From: Dawidia soli | GTDB taxonomy: Bacteria; Bacteroidota; Bacteroidia; Cytophagales; Cyclobacteriaceae | Length of the DNA stretch: 64,000 nucleotides | Assembly (NCBI RefSeq): GCF_018598185.1 | Contig: NZ_JAHESC010000016.1 | Coordinates: 62,001-126,000 of the forward strand | Reading direction: 5' to 3' | Shown here: positions 37,318 through 46,810 of the stretch, one piece after another | Layout of the letters: every line of letters starts with the position of its first letter | Position numbering within the stretch: position 1 is the first letter of the stretch | Made by a program: the position numbers and the translations under genes | Notes under the pieces: generated by a model | Told to the model about the DNA's origin: nothing | What the model saw: only the letters and a program-made list of their open reading frames with translations | Databases searched by the model: none

Positions 37318-38307
37318 TTAAAAATCCTCGTTCAGAGAAAATTTCGGAGCTGAATCCTTATCCGTGCTCTTCAATACACCAGCCTTCTGGTATTCAGCTA
37401 CACGTTTTTCAAAGAAATTGGTTTTACCTCTCAGCGAGATCATATCCATAAAATCGAACGGATTCGTCGCATTGTAGATCTTCTTGCAACCCAGCTCACC
37501 CAGCAGGCGGTCGGCAACAAACTCGATGTATTGGCACATCTGCGTGGAGTTCATGCCGATCAGATTTACCGGCAGGGCATCCGTCACAAACTCCTTCTCG
37601 ATCGCCACGGCGTCGCGGATAATGTCCGTGATCGTTTGCTCCGGCAATCTGTTCACAACGTGCTGCGTATACAGGTGGCAGGCGAAGTCACAATGCAAAC
37701 CTTCGTCGCGCGAAATTAATTCATTGGAAAAACTCAGGCCAGGCATCAGGCCGCGCTTTTTGAGCCAGAAAATGGAGCAGAAAGACCCCGAAAAGAAAAT
37801 GCCTTCCACCGCGGCAAACGCGATCAGGCGCTCCTGGAAATTACCCTGGTTGATCCAGCGCAGTGCCCAGTCGGCTTTCTTCTTCACACAGTCCATGGTA
37901 TCGATCGCATGGAACAGCTTGTCCTTTTCCTTGGCGTCTTTTACATATGTATCGATCAGCAGGGAATAGGTCTCCGAATGGATATTTTCAATGGCGATCT
38001 GAAAGCCGTAGAAGAACTTGGCTTCCGTGTATTGTACCTCGGCCACAAAGTGCTCGGCCAGGTTCTCATTTACAATACCGTCGCTGGCCGCGAAGAAGGC
38101 CAGTACGTGGGTGATAAAGTGGCGCTCGCCGTCGTTCAGGTTCTCCCAGTCACGCAGGTCGTGGCTCAGGTCAATTTCTTCGGCCGTCCAGAAGCTGGCC
38201 TCCGCCTGTTTATAGAACTTCCAGATATCATGATGACGAATGGGAAACAGTACAAAACGGTCCTTGTTTTCCTTCAGAATGGGTTCATCATGCTCTTTCT
38301 GGCTCAT
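37318..38307 (-). CDS. nrdB: Ribonucleotide reductase class I, beta subunit
   Basis: A 329-residue R2 of the form found in eukaryotes and many Bacteroidota. The di-iron ligands are in '[13 protein letters not shown]', '[24 protein letters not shown]' and later '[11 protein letters not shown]'; the radical tyrosine is the Tyr of FFYGFQ. The C-terminus ends 'FSLNEDF', the tail that docks into NrdA. It generates the radical used by NrdA. The start ATG at 38307 opens onto a 482-bp intergenic region. Confidence 0.96.
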   Translation of the reverse strand: MSQKEHDEPILKENKDRFVLFPIRHHDIWKFYKQAEASFWTAEEIDLSHDLRDWENLNDGERHFITHVLAFFAASDGIVNENLAEHFVAEVQYTEAKFFYGFQIAIENIHSETYSLLIDTYVKDAKEKDKLFHAIDTMDCVKKKADWALRWINQGNFQERLIAFAAVEGIFFSGSFCSIFWLKKRGLMPGLSFSNELISRDEGLHCDFACHLYTQHVVNRLPEQTITDIIRDAVAIEKEFVTDALPVNLIGMNSTQMCQYIEFVADRLLGELGCKKIYNATNPFDFMDMISLRGKTNFFEKRVAEYQKAGVLKSTDKDSAPKFSLNEDF

Positions 38308-38604
38308 AATAAAGTAGGGTTTATGGGTCTAACCAAAATATCAAAAGGCAGGCATCCGTCGAGACGAACACCCCCGTAATTTTAACCTGTAAAAATCTTG
38401 TTTGCTTTAGAAGTCCGGCGGCTGCCAGACCTTGATCAGCTTCAAGTGTACAAATGAAATAGAACCATTCTAAAAATCAAAACGCGGTTTATAAGCTGAA
38501 ATCAACGAATGTGGATAACTTGTTGATGCATTGTGGAAAGATAAGTTCCTGTAAAATAACCCGTTAGTAACTGGATTTTTCAGGTGGATTTGAGGTATAG
38601 ATTC

Positions 38605-38634
38605 GACCAAAAAAAAACACTTTTTTTTTCGGTC
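38605..38634. repeat. A9/T9 inverted repeat
   Basis: GACC then nine A residues, CAC, nine T residues, C, GGTC. The arms pair with one bulged base. It would form a hairpin or a very AT-rich, easily melted block in the nrdB-rplU gap. Confidence 0.7.
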
Positions 38635-38759
38635 TGGAATGGGGGCAAATGTGGGTAAATAACACGATAAACGGCGGAAAAAATGTGGATAGATATTCTA
38701 TCTCGCAGAACGTCAGGAAGTATTCTGGGGCGGGGTGCTTAATTTTTCAATTCTTTCCC

Positions 38760-38767
38760 TATCTTTG
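38760..38767 (+). promoter_or_regulatory. rplU -7 element within block shared with rplS
   Basis: TATCTTTG, 23 bp before the rplU ATG. Positions 38750-38781 match the rplS promoter block (12016-12047) at nearly every base, from ATTCTTTCCC through CAGTCCAATTTT. Confidence 0.8.
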
Positions 38768-38789
38768 CAGTCCAATTTTAAAATAGCAT

Positions 38790-39098
38790 ATGTACGCGAT
38801 AGTAGACATTGCAGGTAAACAGTTCAAAGTGGCTAAAGATCAATACATCTATGCCCCCAAAATGGACGGAGAGGCCGGAGCTTCTGTAAGCTTTGACCGG
38901 GTTCTTCTCGTTGATAATGGTGGTAATATTTCTATTGGCGCCCCTACTGTAGCAGGTGTTACCGTATCTGGTAAGATTCTGGAACACGTGAAAGGCAATA
39001 AAGTTATTGTCTTCAAAAAGAAACGTAGAAAAGGCTATGTCGTGAAGAACGGCCATCGCCAGCAGTACACGAAAGTACAAATCGAAAGCATTGGTTAA
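38790..39098 (+). CDS. rplU: 50S ribosomal protein L21
   Basis: A 102-residue L21 ([22 protein letters not shown], '[13 protein letters not shown]', 'GPTVAGA'-type '[15 protein letters not shown]', '[23 protein letters not shown]'), a 23S rRNA-binding protein. It is followed 21 bp later by rpmA, the usual pair. Confidence 0.97.
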   Translation: MYAIVDIAGKQFKVAKDQYIYAPKMDGEAGASVSFDRVLLVDNGGNISIGAPTVAGVTVSGKILEHVKGNKVIVFKKKRRKGYVVKNGHRQQYTKVQIESIG

Positions 39099-39118
39099 CC
39101 TTTAACGATTCTCTATCC

Positions 39119-39382
39119 ATGGCACATAAAAAAGGCGAAGGTAAAGTAAAGAACGGCCGCGAATCAGAAAGCAAACGCCTTGGCGTTAAGATCTTCGGTG
39201 GTCAGAAAGTTATTGCCGGTAACATCATCGTGCGTCAGCGCGGTACTAAACACCACCCGGGCAAAAACGTAGGTATTGGCAAAGACCACACCCTGTTCGC
39301 GCTGACGAACGGTGTAGTAGTCTTCAAAAAAGGAAGAGCTGAAAAATCTTTCGTTTCTGTTGAGCCGGTAGCTCAGGCATAA
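39119..39382 (+). CDS. rpmA: 50S ribosomal protein L27
   Basis: An 87-residue L27, whose N-terminal tail reaches the peptidyl transferase centre. It starts [24 protein letters not shown], without the cleaved leader seen in Firmicutes, and continues '[36 protein letters not shown]'. A strong terminator follows. Confidence 0.97.
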   Translation: MAHKKGEGKVKNGRESESKRLGVKIFGGQKVIAGNIIVRQRGTKHHPGKNVGIGKDHTLFALTNGVVVFKKGRAEKSFVSVEPVAQA

Positions 39383-39408
39383 GACATTGCGCTTTTAATT
39401 TTATAAGT

Positions 39409-39435
39409 AAAAAGGCTCCCAAAAGGAGCCTTTTT
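39409..39435 (+). terminator. Intrinsic terminator after rpmA
   Basis: A perfect 11-bp stem, AAAAAGGCTCC at 39409-39419 and GGAGCCTTTTT at 39425-39435. It may also serve the convergent Nfu gene. Confidence 0.9.
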
Positions 39436-39462
39436 CTTTATACCTGTTTCTTCCGATTTCCG

Positions 39463-40041
39463 TTACGCCAGAGCTTCTACGGATTTGATCTCACCCGGCA
39501 TCATACGCGTAAAGAGATTTTCAATACCCGCCTTCAGCGTTACCATCGACGAAGGACAACCGCTGCAAGAACCCTGCAGCTTCACCTTCACCACGCCGTC
39601 GTTAAAAGAGTGGTAGGTAATGGCGCCACCGTCTTGTTCAACCGCCGGACGAATGTATTCCTCCAGGATCGTCTTGATCTTACGGATCGTGTCCGTCTCT
39701 TCTTCCACCGGAGCCTCGTCACCTTCTTTTATATCGATAATGAACTTACCCGCCTCCAGGTATTTTTTGATATGATCCTTAATGGTGTTCTGGATCTCGA
39801 GCCACTCCACATCACCTTGCTTGGTAATAGTAATGAAGTTGCTGGCAAAGAAAACCCGGCCTACAAACGGATACGAGAACAGCTCGACCGCGAGCGGCGA
39901 AATAGAAGCGCTGGCCACATCCGGAAAATCGAAGCTCATCGTTTCCGGCACCAGCATTTCATTCACCACAAACTTGAGCGAGTTCGGGTTGGGGTTTGAT
40001 TCCAGGTAGATGTGTATGTTTTTGGGCGCTGCCTGTAGCAT
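39463..40041 (-). CDS. Nfu-type iron-sulfur scaffold protein
   Basis: 192 residues. The N-terminal half is the Nfu_N domain ('IYLESNPNPNSLKFVVNEML', 'SPLAVELFSYPFVGRVFFASNFITITK'), and the C-terminal half the NifU-like domain with the CxxC cluster motif in 'LQGSCSGCPSSMVTLKAGIENLF'. The protein carries or delivers Fe-S clusters to client enzymes. QueG, the radical SAM protein and others in the window are Fe-S proteins, but a specific link is not shown. It is convergent with rpmA. Confidence 0.92.
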   Translation of the reverse strand: MLQAAPKNIHIYLESNPNPNSLKFVVNEMLVPETMSFDFPDVASASISPLAVELFSYPFVGRVFFASNFITITKQGDVEWLEIQNTIKDHIKKYLEAGKFIIDIKEGDEAPVEEETDTIRKIKTILEEYIRPAVEQDGGAITYHSFNDGVVKVKLQGSCSGCPSSMVTLKAGIENLFTRMMPGEIKSVEALA

Positions 40042-40180
40042 GGTTCTAGTGTTTATACGATGGGAACAAATTTAACGAATTTAAGTTCGCCCCCAGCAAA
40101 TCCCCTGGCCGCGGTGCCCCCAACTTTTCCTATATTGCCGGTTCAAAACAAACGGTTGTTCACCTAAACCACTCGTAATC

Positions 40181-41734
40181 TTGACACAAAAGGGCATTTT
40201 ACGACTCGCAGTTACCACTGTTAGCATCGCCGCCGCGCTACGCATAGCGCATTTTCTAACCTCCGGCGTTCCAGACTATGCACTCCTTGTCACCAGCTGG
40301 CTGGCCCTGGAAGTTGTCCTCCTGGCCGCCATCGACCGGATCACAACGTTCAAAACAAACGCAGTGCTGGTTTTCGTGCTCTTTACACTGGCACTCGCCC
40401 TGCACCTGGTGAATGTCTACGCCTCGCCGCTGCCCGACCTTGTCCTGACCGGTTCGCGCTGGATAACCCTTGGCGCCATCGGCTCGCTGGCCTTTAAGAA
40501 AAACTCCCTGACCGGCTGGATCATCGCCAGCATGTTCATCGGCTGCGAAGTGGGCTTTACCTTTCCGGTCATCGCGTCGAACCTCGACGTGCTCAGCAGC
40601 ATCTTCCTGCGCCTGATCAAAACCATCATTGCGCCCCTCATCTTCTCTACCCTCGTCGTCGGCATCGCCGCACACTCCAACCTCAAACAGGTGGGGCGTA
40701 TGGGTTGGAAAGCGATCCTATATTTCGAGCTCGTCACCACGGTGGCCCTCTTCATCGGCCTGGCGGCTATCAACCTGACGCGCGCCGGCGAAGGCGCCGA
40801 GATGAATCCGCAGCAAGCACAGGTCGAGCGCGCGGAAAAGCTCAGGGCTCAGGAAAAATCCAAGGACCAACACCACGTCATACTCGACATCTTCCCCGAG
40901 AACATCGCGAAGGCCGTAGCCGAAAACTATGTATTGCAGGTCGTGGTCTTCAGCGTGCTCTTCGGCATCGGCTTGGCCAAGATCACCGACGAGGCGAAGA
41001 AGAAACCCATGCTGAATTTTGCCGAGAGCCTGTCGGAGATCATGTTTAAGTTTACCGACATGGTGATGTACGTCGCGCCCTTTGCCGTGGGCGGGGCGTT
41101 GGCCTACTCCGTGGCAACCTTTGGCTTTGGCATGCTCAAGAATCTGTTCATGCTGGTAGGTACGCTATACATGGCGTTGATTGCCTTTATACTGCTCGTG
41201 CTGGTACCGATCGGCTTGATCATCAAGCTGCCCTTCCGGAAATTTATCCGCGCCATCTCCGAGCCGGTATCCATCGCCTTTGCCACCTCCACCAGCGAGG
41301 CCGCACTGCCCAGCGCCATGGAAAACCTGGGCAAGTTCGGTGTACCCCGCAAGATTATATCGTTCGTATTGCCTACAGGCTATAGCTTTAACCTCGATGG
41401 CAGTACGCTGTACTTGTCCCTGGCATCGGTATTCGTCGCGCAAGCCACCGGCGTCGAGCTCACATTTGGGCAACAGATATACATGGTGTTTATCCTCATG
41501 CTGACCAGCAAAGGTGTCGCCGGCGTGCGCGGTGCATCGTTCCTGATCCTGGTATCCACGCTCGAAGGCATGAACCTCGACGCGCAGAAAGCTACCGCCA
41601 TTCTCGCCGTCGATGCTATCATGGATATGGGCCGGACAACCGTAAACGTGATCGGCAACTGTTTGGCCACCGTCGTAGTAGCCCGGTGGGAAGGCGAATA
41701 CTCCGCCACCGCAGGCGACGGCACATTCGATTAA
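40181..41734 (+). CDS. Dicarboxylate/amino acid:cation symporter (DAACS) with extended N-terminus
   Basis: 517 residues from a TTG start at 40181. Residues ~120-510 are a GltP/GltT-like carrier: 'FGPVFPVIASNLD'-type helices, 'IFLRLIKTIIAPLIFSTLVVGIA', the Ser-rich 'FATSTSEAALPSAMENL', the substrate/Na+ motif 'GYSFNLDGSTLYLSLASVFVAQA' and 'AILAVDAIMDMGRTTVNVIGN'. About 100 residues with three or four extra hydrophobic segments precede it, longer than E. coli GltP. No ATG lies upstream of the core, which supports the non-ATG start. Substrate is probably glutamate, aspartate or C4-dicarboxylates. Confidence 0.88.
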   Translation: MTQKGILRLAVTTVSIAAALRIAHFLTSGVPDYALLVTSWLALEVVLLAAIDRITTFKTNAVLVFVLFTLALALHLVNVYASPLPDLVLTGSRWITLGAIGSLAFKKNSLTGWIIASMFIGCEVGFTFPVIASNLDVLSSIFLRLIKTIIAPLIFSTLVVGIAAHSNLKQVGRMGWKAILYFELVTTVALFIGLAAINLTRAGEGAEMNPQQAQVERAEKLRAQEKSKDQHHVILDIFPENIAKAVAENYVLQVVVFSVLFGIGLAKITDEAKKKPMLNFAESLSEIMFKFTDMVMYVAPFAVGGALAYSVATFGFGMLKNLFMLVGTLYMALIAFILLVLVPIGLIIKLPFRKFIRAISEPVSIAFATSTSEAALPSAMENLGKFGVPRKIISFVLPTGYSFNLDGSTLYLSLASVFVAQATGVELTFGQQIYMVFILMLTSKGVAGVRGASFLILVSTLEGMNLDAQKATAILAVDAIMDMGRTTVNVIGNCLATVVVARWEGEYSATAGDGTFD

Positions 41735-41762
41735 GTAACAACAACGGGCCTAAAGACAGCGT

Positions 41763-41793
41763 GAGAGCGAAGTATTAGGTTCGCTTCGCTCTC
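41763..41793. terminator. Hairpin between convergent genes, probable terminator
   Basis: GAGAGCGAAG at 41763-41772 pairs with CTTCGCTCTC at 41784-41793. No long T-run directly follows, so termination strength is uncertain. Confidence 0.5.
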
Positions 41794-41809
41794 GCGCTCA
41801 CACGCAGTT

Positions 41810-42022
41810 TTATGCTGTACGACGACTCGCAACAAAAGCGATAATGCCTGCTGCCAGCAAAATGCCGCCTGTGATCGGCGACCAATAGATCGGCGTCTTC
41901 TCTTCTTTGTTGATTTCCAGCGGGCCGATGTCGGCCACCTCTTTTTTCGTGATCAGCGTAAAGCCGGTAAAGACTGTCATGATGCCGCCAATAACAATCA
42001 GAATGATGGCAAGTGTTTTCAT
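41810..42022 (-). CDS. Small membrane protein, unknown function
   Basis: 70 residues from ATG 42022 (MKTLAIILIVIGGIMTVFTGF). Two membrane helices (about 3-22 and 47-65) flank a short loop, KKEVADIGPLEINKEEKTPIYWSPI. The pattern is familiar from small Bacteroidota membrane proteins, but I know no function. An upstream extension of the frame (to 42082) is not needed. Confidence 0.7.
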   Translation of the reverse strand: MKTLAIILIVIGGIMTVFTGFTLITKKEVADIGPLEINKEEKTPIYWSPITGGILLAAGIIAFVASRRTA

Positions 42023-42131
42023 GGGATTTGTAAGTTTATTCACGTCCCTGAAAAAGATATGCCCTGGCATACGCCAGGGCACATCCGTCCGTACCGGTAT
42101 AGAAAGACGTTATTGCTGAAAAAAGTCTACA

Positions 42132-43208
42132 CTATATACTCCGCACAGCGTTGTTCCGCAACAGGAAATCGGCCAGCACCAACGCCGCCATAGCCTCTAC
42201 GATCGGCACCGCGCGGGGCACCACACAGGGATCGTGACGGCCTTTGCCGCTCACGGTCGCTTCGTTGCCATGTTTGTCGACCGAAGCCTGGTCCTGCATG
42301 ATCGTCGCCACTGGCTTGAAGGCCACGTTAAAGTAAATATCCTCACCGTTGGAGATCCCTCCCTGTATACCACCCGAATGGTTCGTACGGGTTCTCACCC
42401 GGCCACCCTCGGTATAAAACTCGTCGTTGTGTTCCGAGCCACGCAGGCGTATGCCCTCAAAGCCGCTGCCATATTCAAAGCCCTTCACCGCGTTGATGCT
42501 CAGCATCGCTTTGCCCAGCTCGGCATGAAGTTTATCAAACACCGGCTCGCCCAGGCCCACGGGCGTATTTTGAATGACACACGTCACCAGGCCACCGATC
42601 GTGTCGCGATCGTGGCGTACCTGGTCGATCAGGGCGATCATCTGCTCGGCTACGGCTGGGTCAGGACACCGTACGATATTGTCTTCGGTTTTGCTCAGGT
42701 CAAGGCCTGTATAGTGCGGAGCTTTGATATCGCCCACCTGCGACACATACGCCTGTATCGTTACGCCCAGGCGCTGCAGCAACAGCTTGGCTACTGCACC
42801 GGCGGCTACGCGGGCTGCCGTTTCGCGCGCAGAGCTGCGGCCACCGCCGCGGTAGTCGCGTATGCCGTACTTGGCCTCATAGGTATAATCGGCATGTGAA
42901 GGCCGGAACGTTTCGGCGATGTGGCTATAGTCCTTGCTGCGCTGGTCCTGGTTCTCGATCACGATGGCCAGTGGCGTGCCCGTGGTCTTGCCCTCGAATA
43001 CACCGCTTAGAATTTTGAATGTGTCGTCTTCCTTGCGCTGTGTCGTGATCTTGGACTGGCCCGGCTTGCGGCGGTCCAGCTCTGCCTGAATAAAGGCCTC
43101 GTCCAGTGTCAGCCCCGCGGGGCAGCCGTCGATGACCACGCCGATGGCAGGGCCGTGCGACTCGCCAAAGGTGGAGATTTTAAAAAGGGTTCCGTACGAA
43201 TTGCTCAT
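42132..43208 (-). CDS. aroC: Chorismate synthase
   Basis: A 358-residue FMN-dependent lyase that makes chorismate from EPSP, the last shared step of aromatic amino acid synthesis. It contains '[20 protein letters not shown]', '[17 protein letters not shown]', '[41 protein letters not shown]' and '[16 protein letters not shown]' and '[25 protein letters not shown]', the three AroC signatures. Length is normal. BatD is encoded just upstream on the same strand with a 20-bp gap. Confidence 0.97.
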   Translation of the reverse strand: MSNSYGTLFKISTFGESHGPAIGVVIDGCPAGLTLDEAFIQAELDRRKPGQSKITTQRKEDDTFKILSGVFEGKTTGTPLAIVIENQDQRSKDYSHIAETFRPSHADYTYEAKYGIRDYRGGGRSSARETAARVAAGAVAKLLLQRLGVTIQAYVSQVGDIKAPHYTGLDLSKTEDNIVRCPDPAVAEQMIALIDQVRHDRDTIGGLVTCVIQNTPVGLGEPVFDKLHAELGKAMLSINAVKGFEYGSGFEGIRLRGSEHNDEFYTEGGRVRTRTNHSGGIQGGISNGEDIYFNVAFKPVATIMQDQASVDKHGNEATVSGKGRHDPCVVPRAVPIVEAMAALVLADFLLRNNAVRSI

Positions 43209-43228
43209 GCGGGGTCGAAGATAGCGGA

Positions 43229-44662
43229 TTACTTCCGGAAAATGATAAAGGCCGCCGCCCCGAGTGTAACAACAATGAACGCGTTAAAGACCCACTTCTG
43301 CCAACGGTCGTCGGCAATCGTGTGTAAGCTGTTGTCGGCCGCGTCGATCTTGTCGTAAAAGCTGCCCAGATCGTTTGCCTGGATCGCTTCGTTCTTCTTG
43401 CTCTCGCCCGTCACCGTAAACACCAGCTTGGGCCGCAAACTGTCGTAACGCTGCTTAGCGGGATTAAAGAATACCCACGTGAAATAATCCTTCATGTTGT
43501 ATTTCCCCGGTTCCTTGGGGATCATAAAGTAGCTGAACGATTTGTTACCCGTCACGCGGTTCTTCTGCCGGTTGATATCCTGACGGACGTTTGGTTCATA
43601 AAACTCAAAGTTCGCGTCTTTCTTCACAAGCGGTTTTTCAATCGCCGAGATGTTACCCTCTCCATAAACGTTAAATTCATAAACACCACTGGCACCGGTC
43701 TCCAGGTTGGTATTGCGGCTGCGTTCATCCAGGCGATAATCACCCACGGCGACGACGTCGCGCAGCGGATGCGGCGGCAGTTCTTTTACCGCTACACGCT
43801 TGGGCTTCGTGCGGAAGGATTTAAAATCCTCTTTCCGGTTCTGGCCAAAGAACGAAGGGTTCTTGGCCACTTTGTATTTGATCATCTCCAGGTCAAACGC
43901 AGGAAATACAACAGGCTCGGCATTGAGCGGATACAACGTGGCCTGGTATATTTTGTACTGCGAATATCCCTTGCCGTTGATCGTCACACTCTCTGCTTCG
44001 ATGTTTTCTATGTTGAAGTTCTCCTCCCAGCAGTTGGTCGGCTTGATCTTCTTGAGGATCTCCGACAGTTGCCGGCCCAGCTCATAGAACTGCAGCGGCG
44101 CGCGGTTATCTTCCGCGACAAAGAACGAGATGGTGGTATTAAAACCTTCGCCTACATATACCGCATCTTTGCTGGTTGTCAGAGCAAGGAAGGCGTCTTC
44201 TTTTACATCCACAAATTCAGCCTCTCCGCCGCCCTCGTCACCTTCAAAGAAACTGCGGAAGGGGTCACGCGTTTGTTGCTGCTGCACCGGTGGCCCTACT
44301 TTTACTTTCTTGCCGGCCACCTGCACGGGCTTGTCGTTCACCTTCATGGTAAAAGAAGGGATGGTCACGACGCCTTGTTTGGTGGGCGCGTACGTCATGA
44401 TCACACTGGACGATGACGAGATCTGGCCGTTGATGATATTGGTAGAGGATTGTGTGGACGTGCCCCGCTTGCGAAACCCGGGGATCTCGGGGAAGTTGTC
44501 ATAGTTTTTTAACCGGTCGTTTTGCACCGTAACGGTGATCGTCCAGGCCTGATTCTCGCCGATAGCGTCAGGCCCCAGGGTGACGGTCTGCGCCTGGGCA
44601 ACAAATGCCCCACCGGTAAGCAGGACCAGCAAAAACATCCGGAAGGAAAAAACACGTCGCAT
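43229..44662 (-). CDS. batD: BatD family protein
   Basis: 477 residues from ATG 44662; an in-frame ATG at 44686 would add eight residues, but a TATTTTTG element immediately before it favours the later start. It has a signal peptide ([17 protein letters not shown]), a long periplasmic Ig-like region ('[14 protein letters not shown]', '[22 protein letters not shown]', '[22 protein letters not shown]') and a C-terminal membrane helix ([19 protein letters not shown]). This is the BatD architecture of the Bat aerotolerance operon. The other bat genes are not here, so it is separated from them. It may be cotranscribed with aroC. Confidence 0.87.
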   Translation of the reverse strand: MRRVFSFRMFLLVLLTGGAFVAQAQTVTLGPDAIGENQAWTITVTVQNDRLKNYDNFPEIPGFRKRGTSTQSSTNIINGQISSSSSVIMTYAPTKQGVVTIPSFTMKVNDKPVQVAGKKVKVGPPVQQQQTRDPFRSFFEGDEGGGEAEFVDVKEDAFLALTTSKDAVYVGEGFNTTISFFVAEDNRAPLQFYELGRQLSEILKKIKPTNCWEENFNIENIEAESVTINGKGYSQYKIYQATLYPLNAEPVVFPAFDLEMIKYKVAKNPSFFGQNRKEDFKSFRTKPKRVAVKELPPHPLRDVVAVGDYRLDERSRNTNLETGASGVYEFNVYGEGNISAIEKPLVKKDANFEFYEPNVRQDINRQKNRVTGNKSFSYFMIPKEPGKYNMKDYFTWVFFNPAKQRYDSLRPKLVFTVTGESKKNEAIQANDLGSFYDKIDAADNSLHTIADDRWQKWVFNAFIVVTLGAAAFIIFRK

Positions 44663-44894
44663 AGTGAAATCGATTTCAAAACTCATCGTTACAAAAATAC
44701 GTTAAACGCAAACATGAGGTCTGTAAAACAACGTGAAATCCTCCCGGGTAACCCCTTTGTATCGGGTCCTGGCGCCGAAATCACCCTGCTTTACGGTAGT
44801 TCAACGAAAGTTGGGCAATCTTCTTTTATTTAATAGTTTATTTTGCTAACTTAACGATTGTTAGGATTAAATTTTTTCAACTGAAACATTTGCC

Positions 44895-45080
44895 ATGCTG
44901 AATTATGTCAAAACTATTCTCACAAAAGTGAGTTTTGACGCTCTTCTTTTCGAGAAAGAGCTACGAAAGGCAATAAAAATGGTTATTGCCGATGAATTGA
45001 ATGAACTCAGAAACTGGTGCTATGCCAGGTTTTCCGGTGAATACGAAGCCATCCTGAACCGGTGCTTCGTCGTCGCTTAA
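44895..45080 (+). CDS. Small conserved-looking protein (61 aa)
   Basis: A short, soluble, mostly helical and basic protein (MLNYVKTILTKVSFDALLF, 'EKELRKAIKMVIADELNELRNWCYARFSGEYEAIL'). It follows a 232-bp AT-rich region and is followed directly by a strong terminator, giving a compact single-gene unit. The pattern FEKELRKAIK...E...LxxWC recalls similar short proteins in Cytophagales, from memory. Function unknown. Confidence 0.65.
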   Translation: MLNYVKTILTKVSFDALLFEKELRKAIKMVIADELNELRNWCYARFSGEYEAILNRCFVVA

Positions 45081-45127
45081 ACATCTATCACCTTACGCAT
45101 CTTTTTAACCCAACAAAAGATCAAAGG

Positions 45128-45155
45128 GCCCCTGCTTAGAGAGCAGGGGCTTTTT
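45128..45155 (+). terminator. Intrinsic terminator after the 61-aa gene
   Basis: CCCCTGCT at 45129-45136 pairs with AGCAGGGG at 45142-45149, followed by C and five T residues. It overlaps the 3' end of the convergent queG. Confidence 0.88.
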
Positions 45156-46105
45156 CATTTCTGCTCCTCCGACGGCAACACAAACCTGATGTTGCGCTGC
45201 AGTCCTTCCAGCTTGGCCCGCTTCACGGCCGAATGACGAAAGAGCTTCTGAAAGACATCCGTCGTGATCTCCTTCCACTCTTCCGCAGAAAGTTTTGCTA
45301 GATCGCCGTGTGGCTCAAAGCTCGCTTCGTTGTGCGGCTTGGCAAAGCGGTTCCAGGGGCACACATCCTGGCAGATGTCACACCCAAAGATCCAGTTCTC
45401 AAACTTGCCTTGCACCTCGGCAGGGATCTGTTCTTTCAGCTCGATGGTGAAATACGATATACACTTGCTGCCGTCGACCACAAAAGGCTGCGGAATAGCA
45501 TCCGTCGGGCATGCATCCATGCATGCCGTGCATGTGCCGCAGTAGTCTTTCACGGGCCCGTCGTATACCAGTTCCAGGTCAATGATCAGCTCCGCCAGGA
45601 AAAAGAAGCTCCCCATCTGGCGATTTAACAGCAGGCTGTTCTTTCCCACCCAGCCCAAACCCGCGCGCTGCGCCCACGCCCGCTCCATCACCGGCGCCGA
45701 GTCGACAAAGGCACGCCCCTGCACCTCGCCCACCTCCTCCTGAATGCGGTCGACAAACGTCTTCAGCTTATCCTTGATGACAAAGTGATAGTCTTCACCG
45801 TAGGCATATTTGGCGATCTTCAGTCCACCCTCCGTCGCCAGATCCTGCTTGGGATAATAATTATACAACAGGCTTACGACCGACTTCGCACCCGGTACCA
45901 GCAGCGTCGGGTCCAGGCGTTTGTCAAAGTGATTTTCCAGGTAGCTCATCTTGCCCTGGTAACCCTTCTTCAGCCAGGCTTCAAGCCGCGGCGCCTCCTC
46001 TGCCAGGAACTCCGCCTTGGCAATACCACAGAAGCTGAAGCCTAACCGGGCAGCTTCTGCTTTGATAAAATCGGTATAACGTTGAATCGGCAACACGGCG
46101 TCCAC
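45155..46105 (-). CDS. queG: Epoxyqueuosine reductase
   Basis: A 316-residue cobalamin- and Fe-S-dependent enzyme that converts epoxyqueuosine to queuosine in tRNA. The two 4Fe-4S motifs are '[16 protein letters not shown]' and '[11 protein letters not shown]'; '[15 protein letters not shown]', '[22 protein letters not shown]' and '[15 protein letters not shown]' are QueG signatures. It is the last of four minus-strand genes (DUF4254, GT9, HAD, queG) with small gaps. Confidence 0.95.
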   Translation of the reverse strand: MDAVLPIQRYTDFIKAEAARLGFSFCGIAKAEFLAEEAPRLEAWLKKGYQGKMSYLENHFDKRLDPTLLVPGAKSVVSLLYNYYPKQDLATEGGLKIAKYAYGEDYHFVIKDKLKTFVDRIQEEVGEVQGRAFVDSAPVMERAWAQRAGLGWVGKNSLLLNRQMGSFFFLAELIIDLELVYDGPVKDYCGTCTACMDACPTDAIPQPFVVDGSKCISYFTIELKEQIPAEVQGKFENWIFGCDICQDVCPWNRFAKPHNEASFEPHGDLAKLSAEEWKEITTDVFQKLFRHSAVKRAKLEGLQRNIRFVLPSEEQK

Positions 46106-46162
46106 TATTCCGCAAAGGTAGGAAAAAACGACGCGAACACGTTCTTCTTCGCACGCACGCGC

Positions 46163-46777
46163 TCACAATGCAACGCCCAGCTCCGCCAGCGCCCGACGAA
46201 GCTCGGCCGGCGATTGAAAGTGAATAGCCTGCAAGCCCACCGCCCGCGCACCTACAATGTTCTTGTAGTTGTCGTCGATGAACAGAGCCCGGGCCGGGTC
46301 TACGTTATAGCGATTGAATAAGATCTGGTAAATATCCGGAAAAGGCTTACGCGTTTTCTCCGTGCCCGATACCACAATGCCTTCGAACCAATGAAGAAAG
46401 TCAAAGTTCTCCAGCGCCCACGGAAACGACTCGGCCGACCAGTTGGTCAACGCATACAGGCGGTGACGCTGCTGCTCCTTCAGCTGACGCAGAATGGAAA
46501 CCGTGTCGGGAATGGAGCCTGTAATAGTTTCTTGCCAGCGGCCGTACCAGGCACGTATCGGCACTTCGTGCTCAGGGTATTGTAACACCAGCTCCTCCGT
46601 TGCTTCGGCAAAAGAACGGCCGGCATCCTGCTGATCGTTCCAATCCAGTGTGCAGATGTTTTCGAAGAACCAGGTGATCTCTTCTTCCGTCTTGAAAATT
46701 TTACGATACAGGTAGCGCGGATTCCAATCGATGAGCACGCCGCCCAGGTCAAAGATGATCGTATCTATAGTCGTCAT
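46163..46777 (-). CDS. HAD-superfamily phosphatase (subfamily IA)
   Basis: A 204-residue hydrolase with HAD motif I 'IIFDLGGVLIDWNPRY', motif II 'YALTNWS', the motif III Lys in 'TEKTRKPFPDIYQIL' and motif IV 'ALFIDDNYKNIVGARAVGLQAI'. The second Asp of DxD in motif I is replaced by Gly, as in the YihX-like FDLGGVL group. It probably dephosphorylates a small metabolite or sugar phosphate. It is encoded between GT9 and queG. Confidence 0.85.
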   Translation of the reverse strand: MTTIDTIIFDLGGVLIDWNPRYLYRKIFKTEEEITWFFENICTLDWNDQQDAGRSFAEATEELVLQYPEHEVPIRAWYGRWQETITGSIPDTVSILRQLKEQQRHRLYALTNWSAESFPWALENFDFLHWFEGIVVSGTEKTRKPFPDIYQILFNRYNVDPARALFIDDNYKNIVGARAVGLQAIHFQSPAELRRALAELGVAL

Positions 46778-46810
46778 GAAAAAATAAGGGATGTCGGATA
46801 GCGCTCAGGG

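Larger units (their letters stand above)
38308..38789. other. 482-bp intergenic region with DnaA-box-like sites
   Basis: No gene found. It separates the divergent nrdB and rplU. Four 9-mers of the form TGTGG(A/G)(T/A)A(A/G) are seen on the plus strand at 38510-38518 (TGTGGATAA, the perfect complement of the DnaA box TTATCCACA), 38532-38540, 38650-38658 and 38684-38692, all in the same orientation. A poly-A/poly-T inverted repeat lies at 38605-38634. The right end holds the rplU promoter. Possible roles are DnaA control of nrd or a replication origin. Confidence 0.55.
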
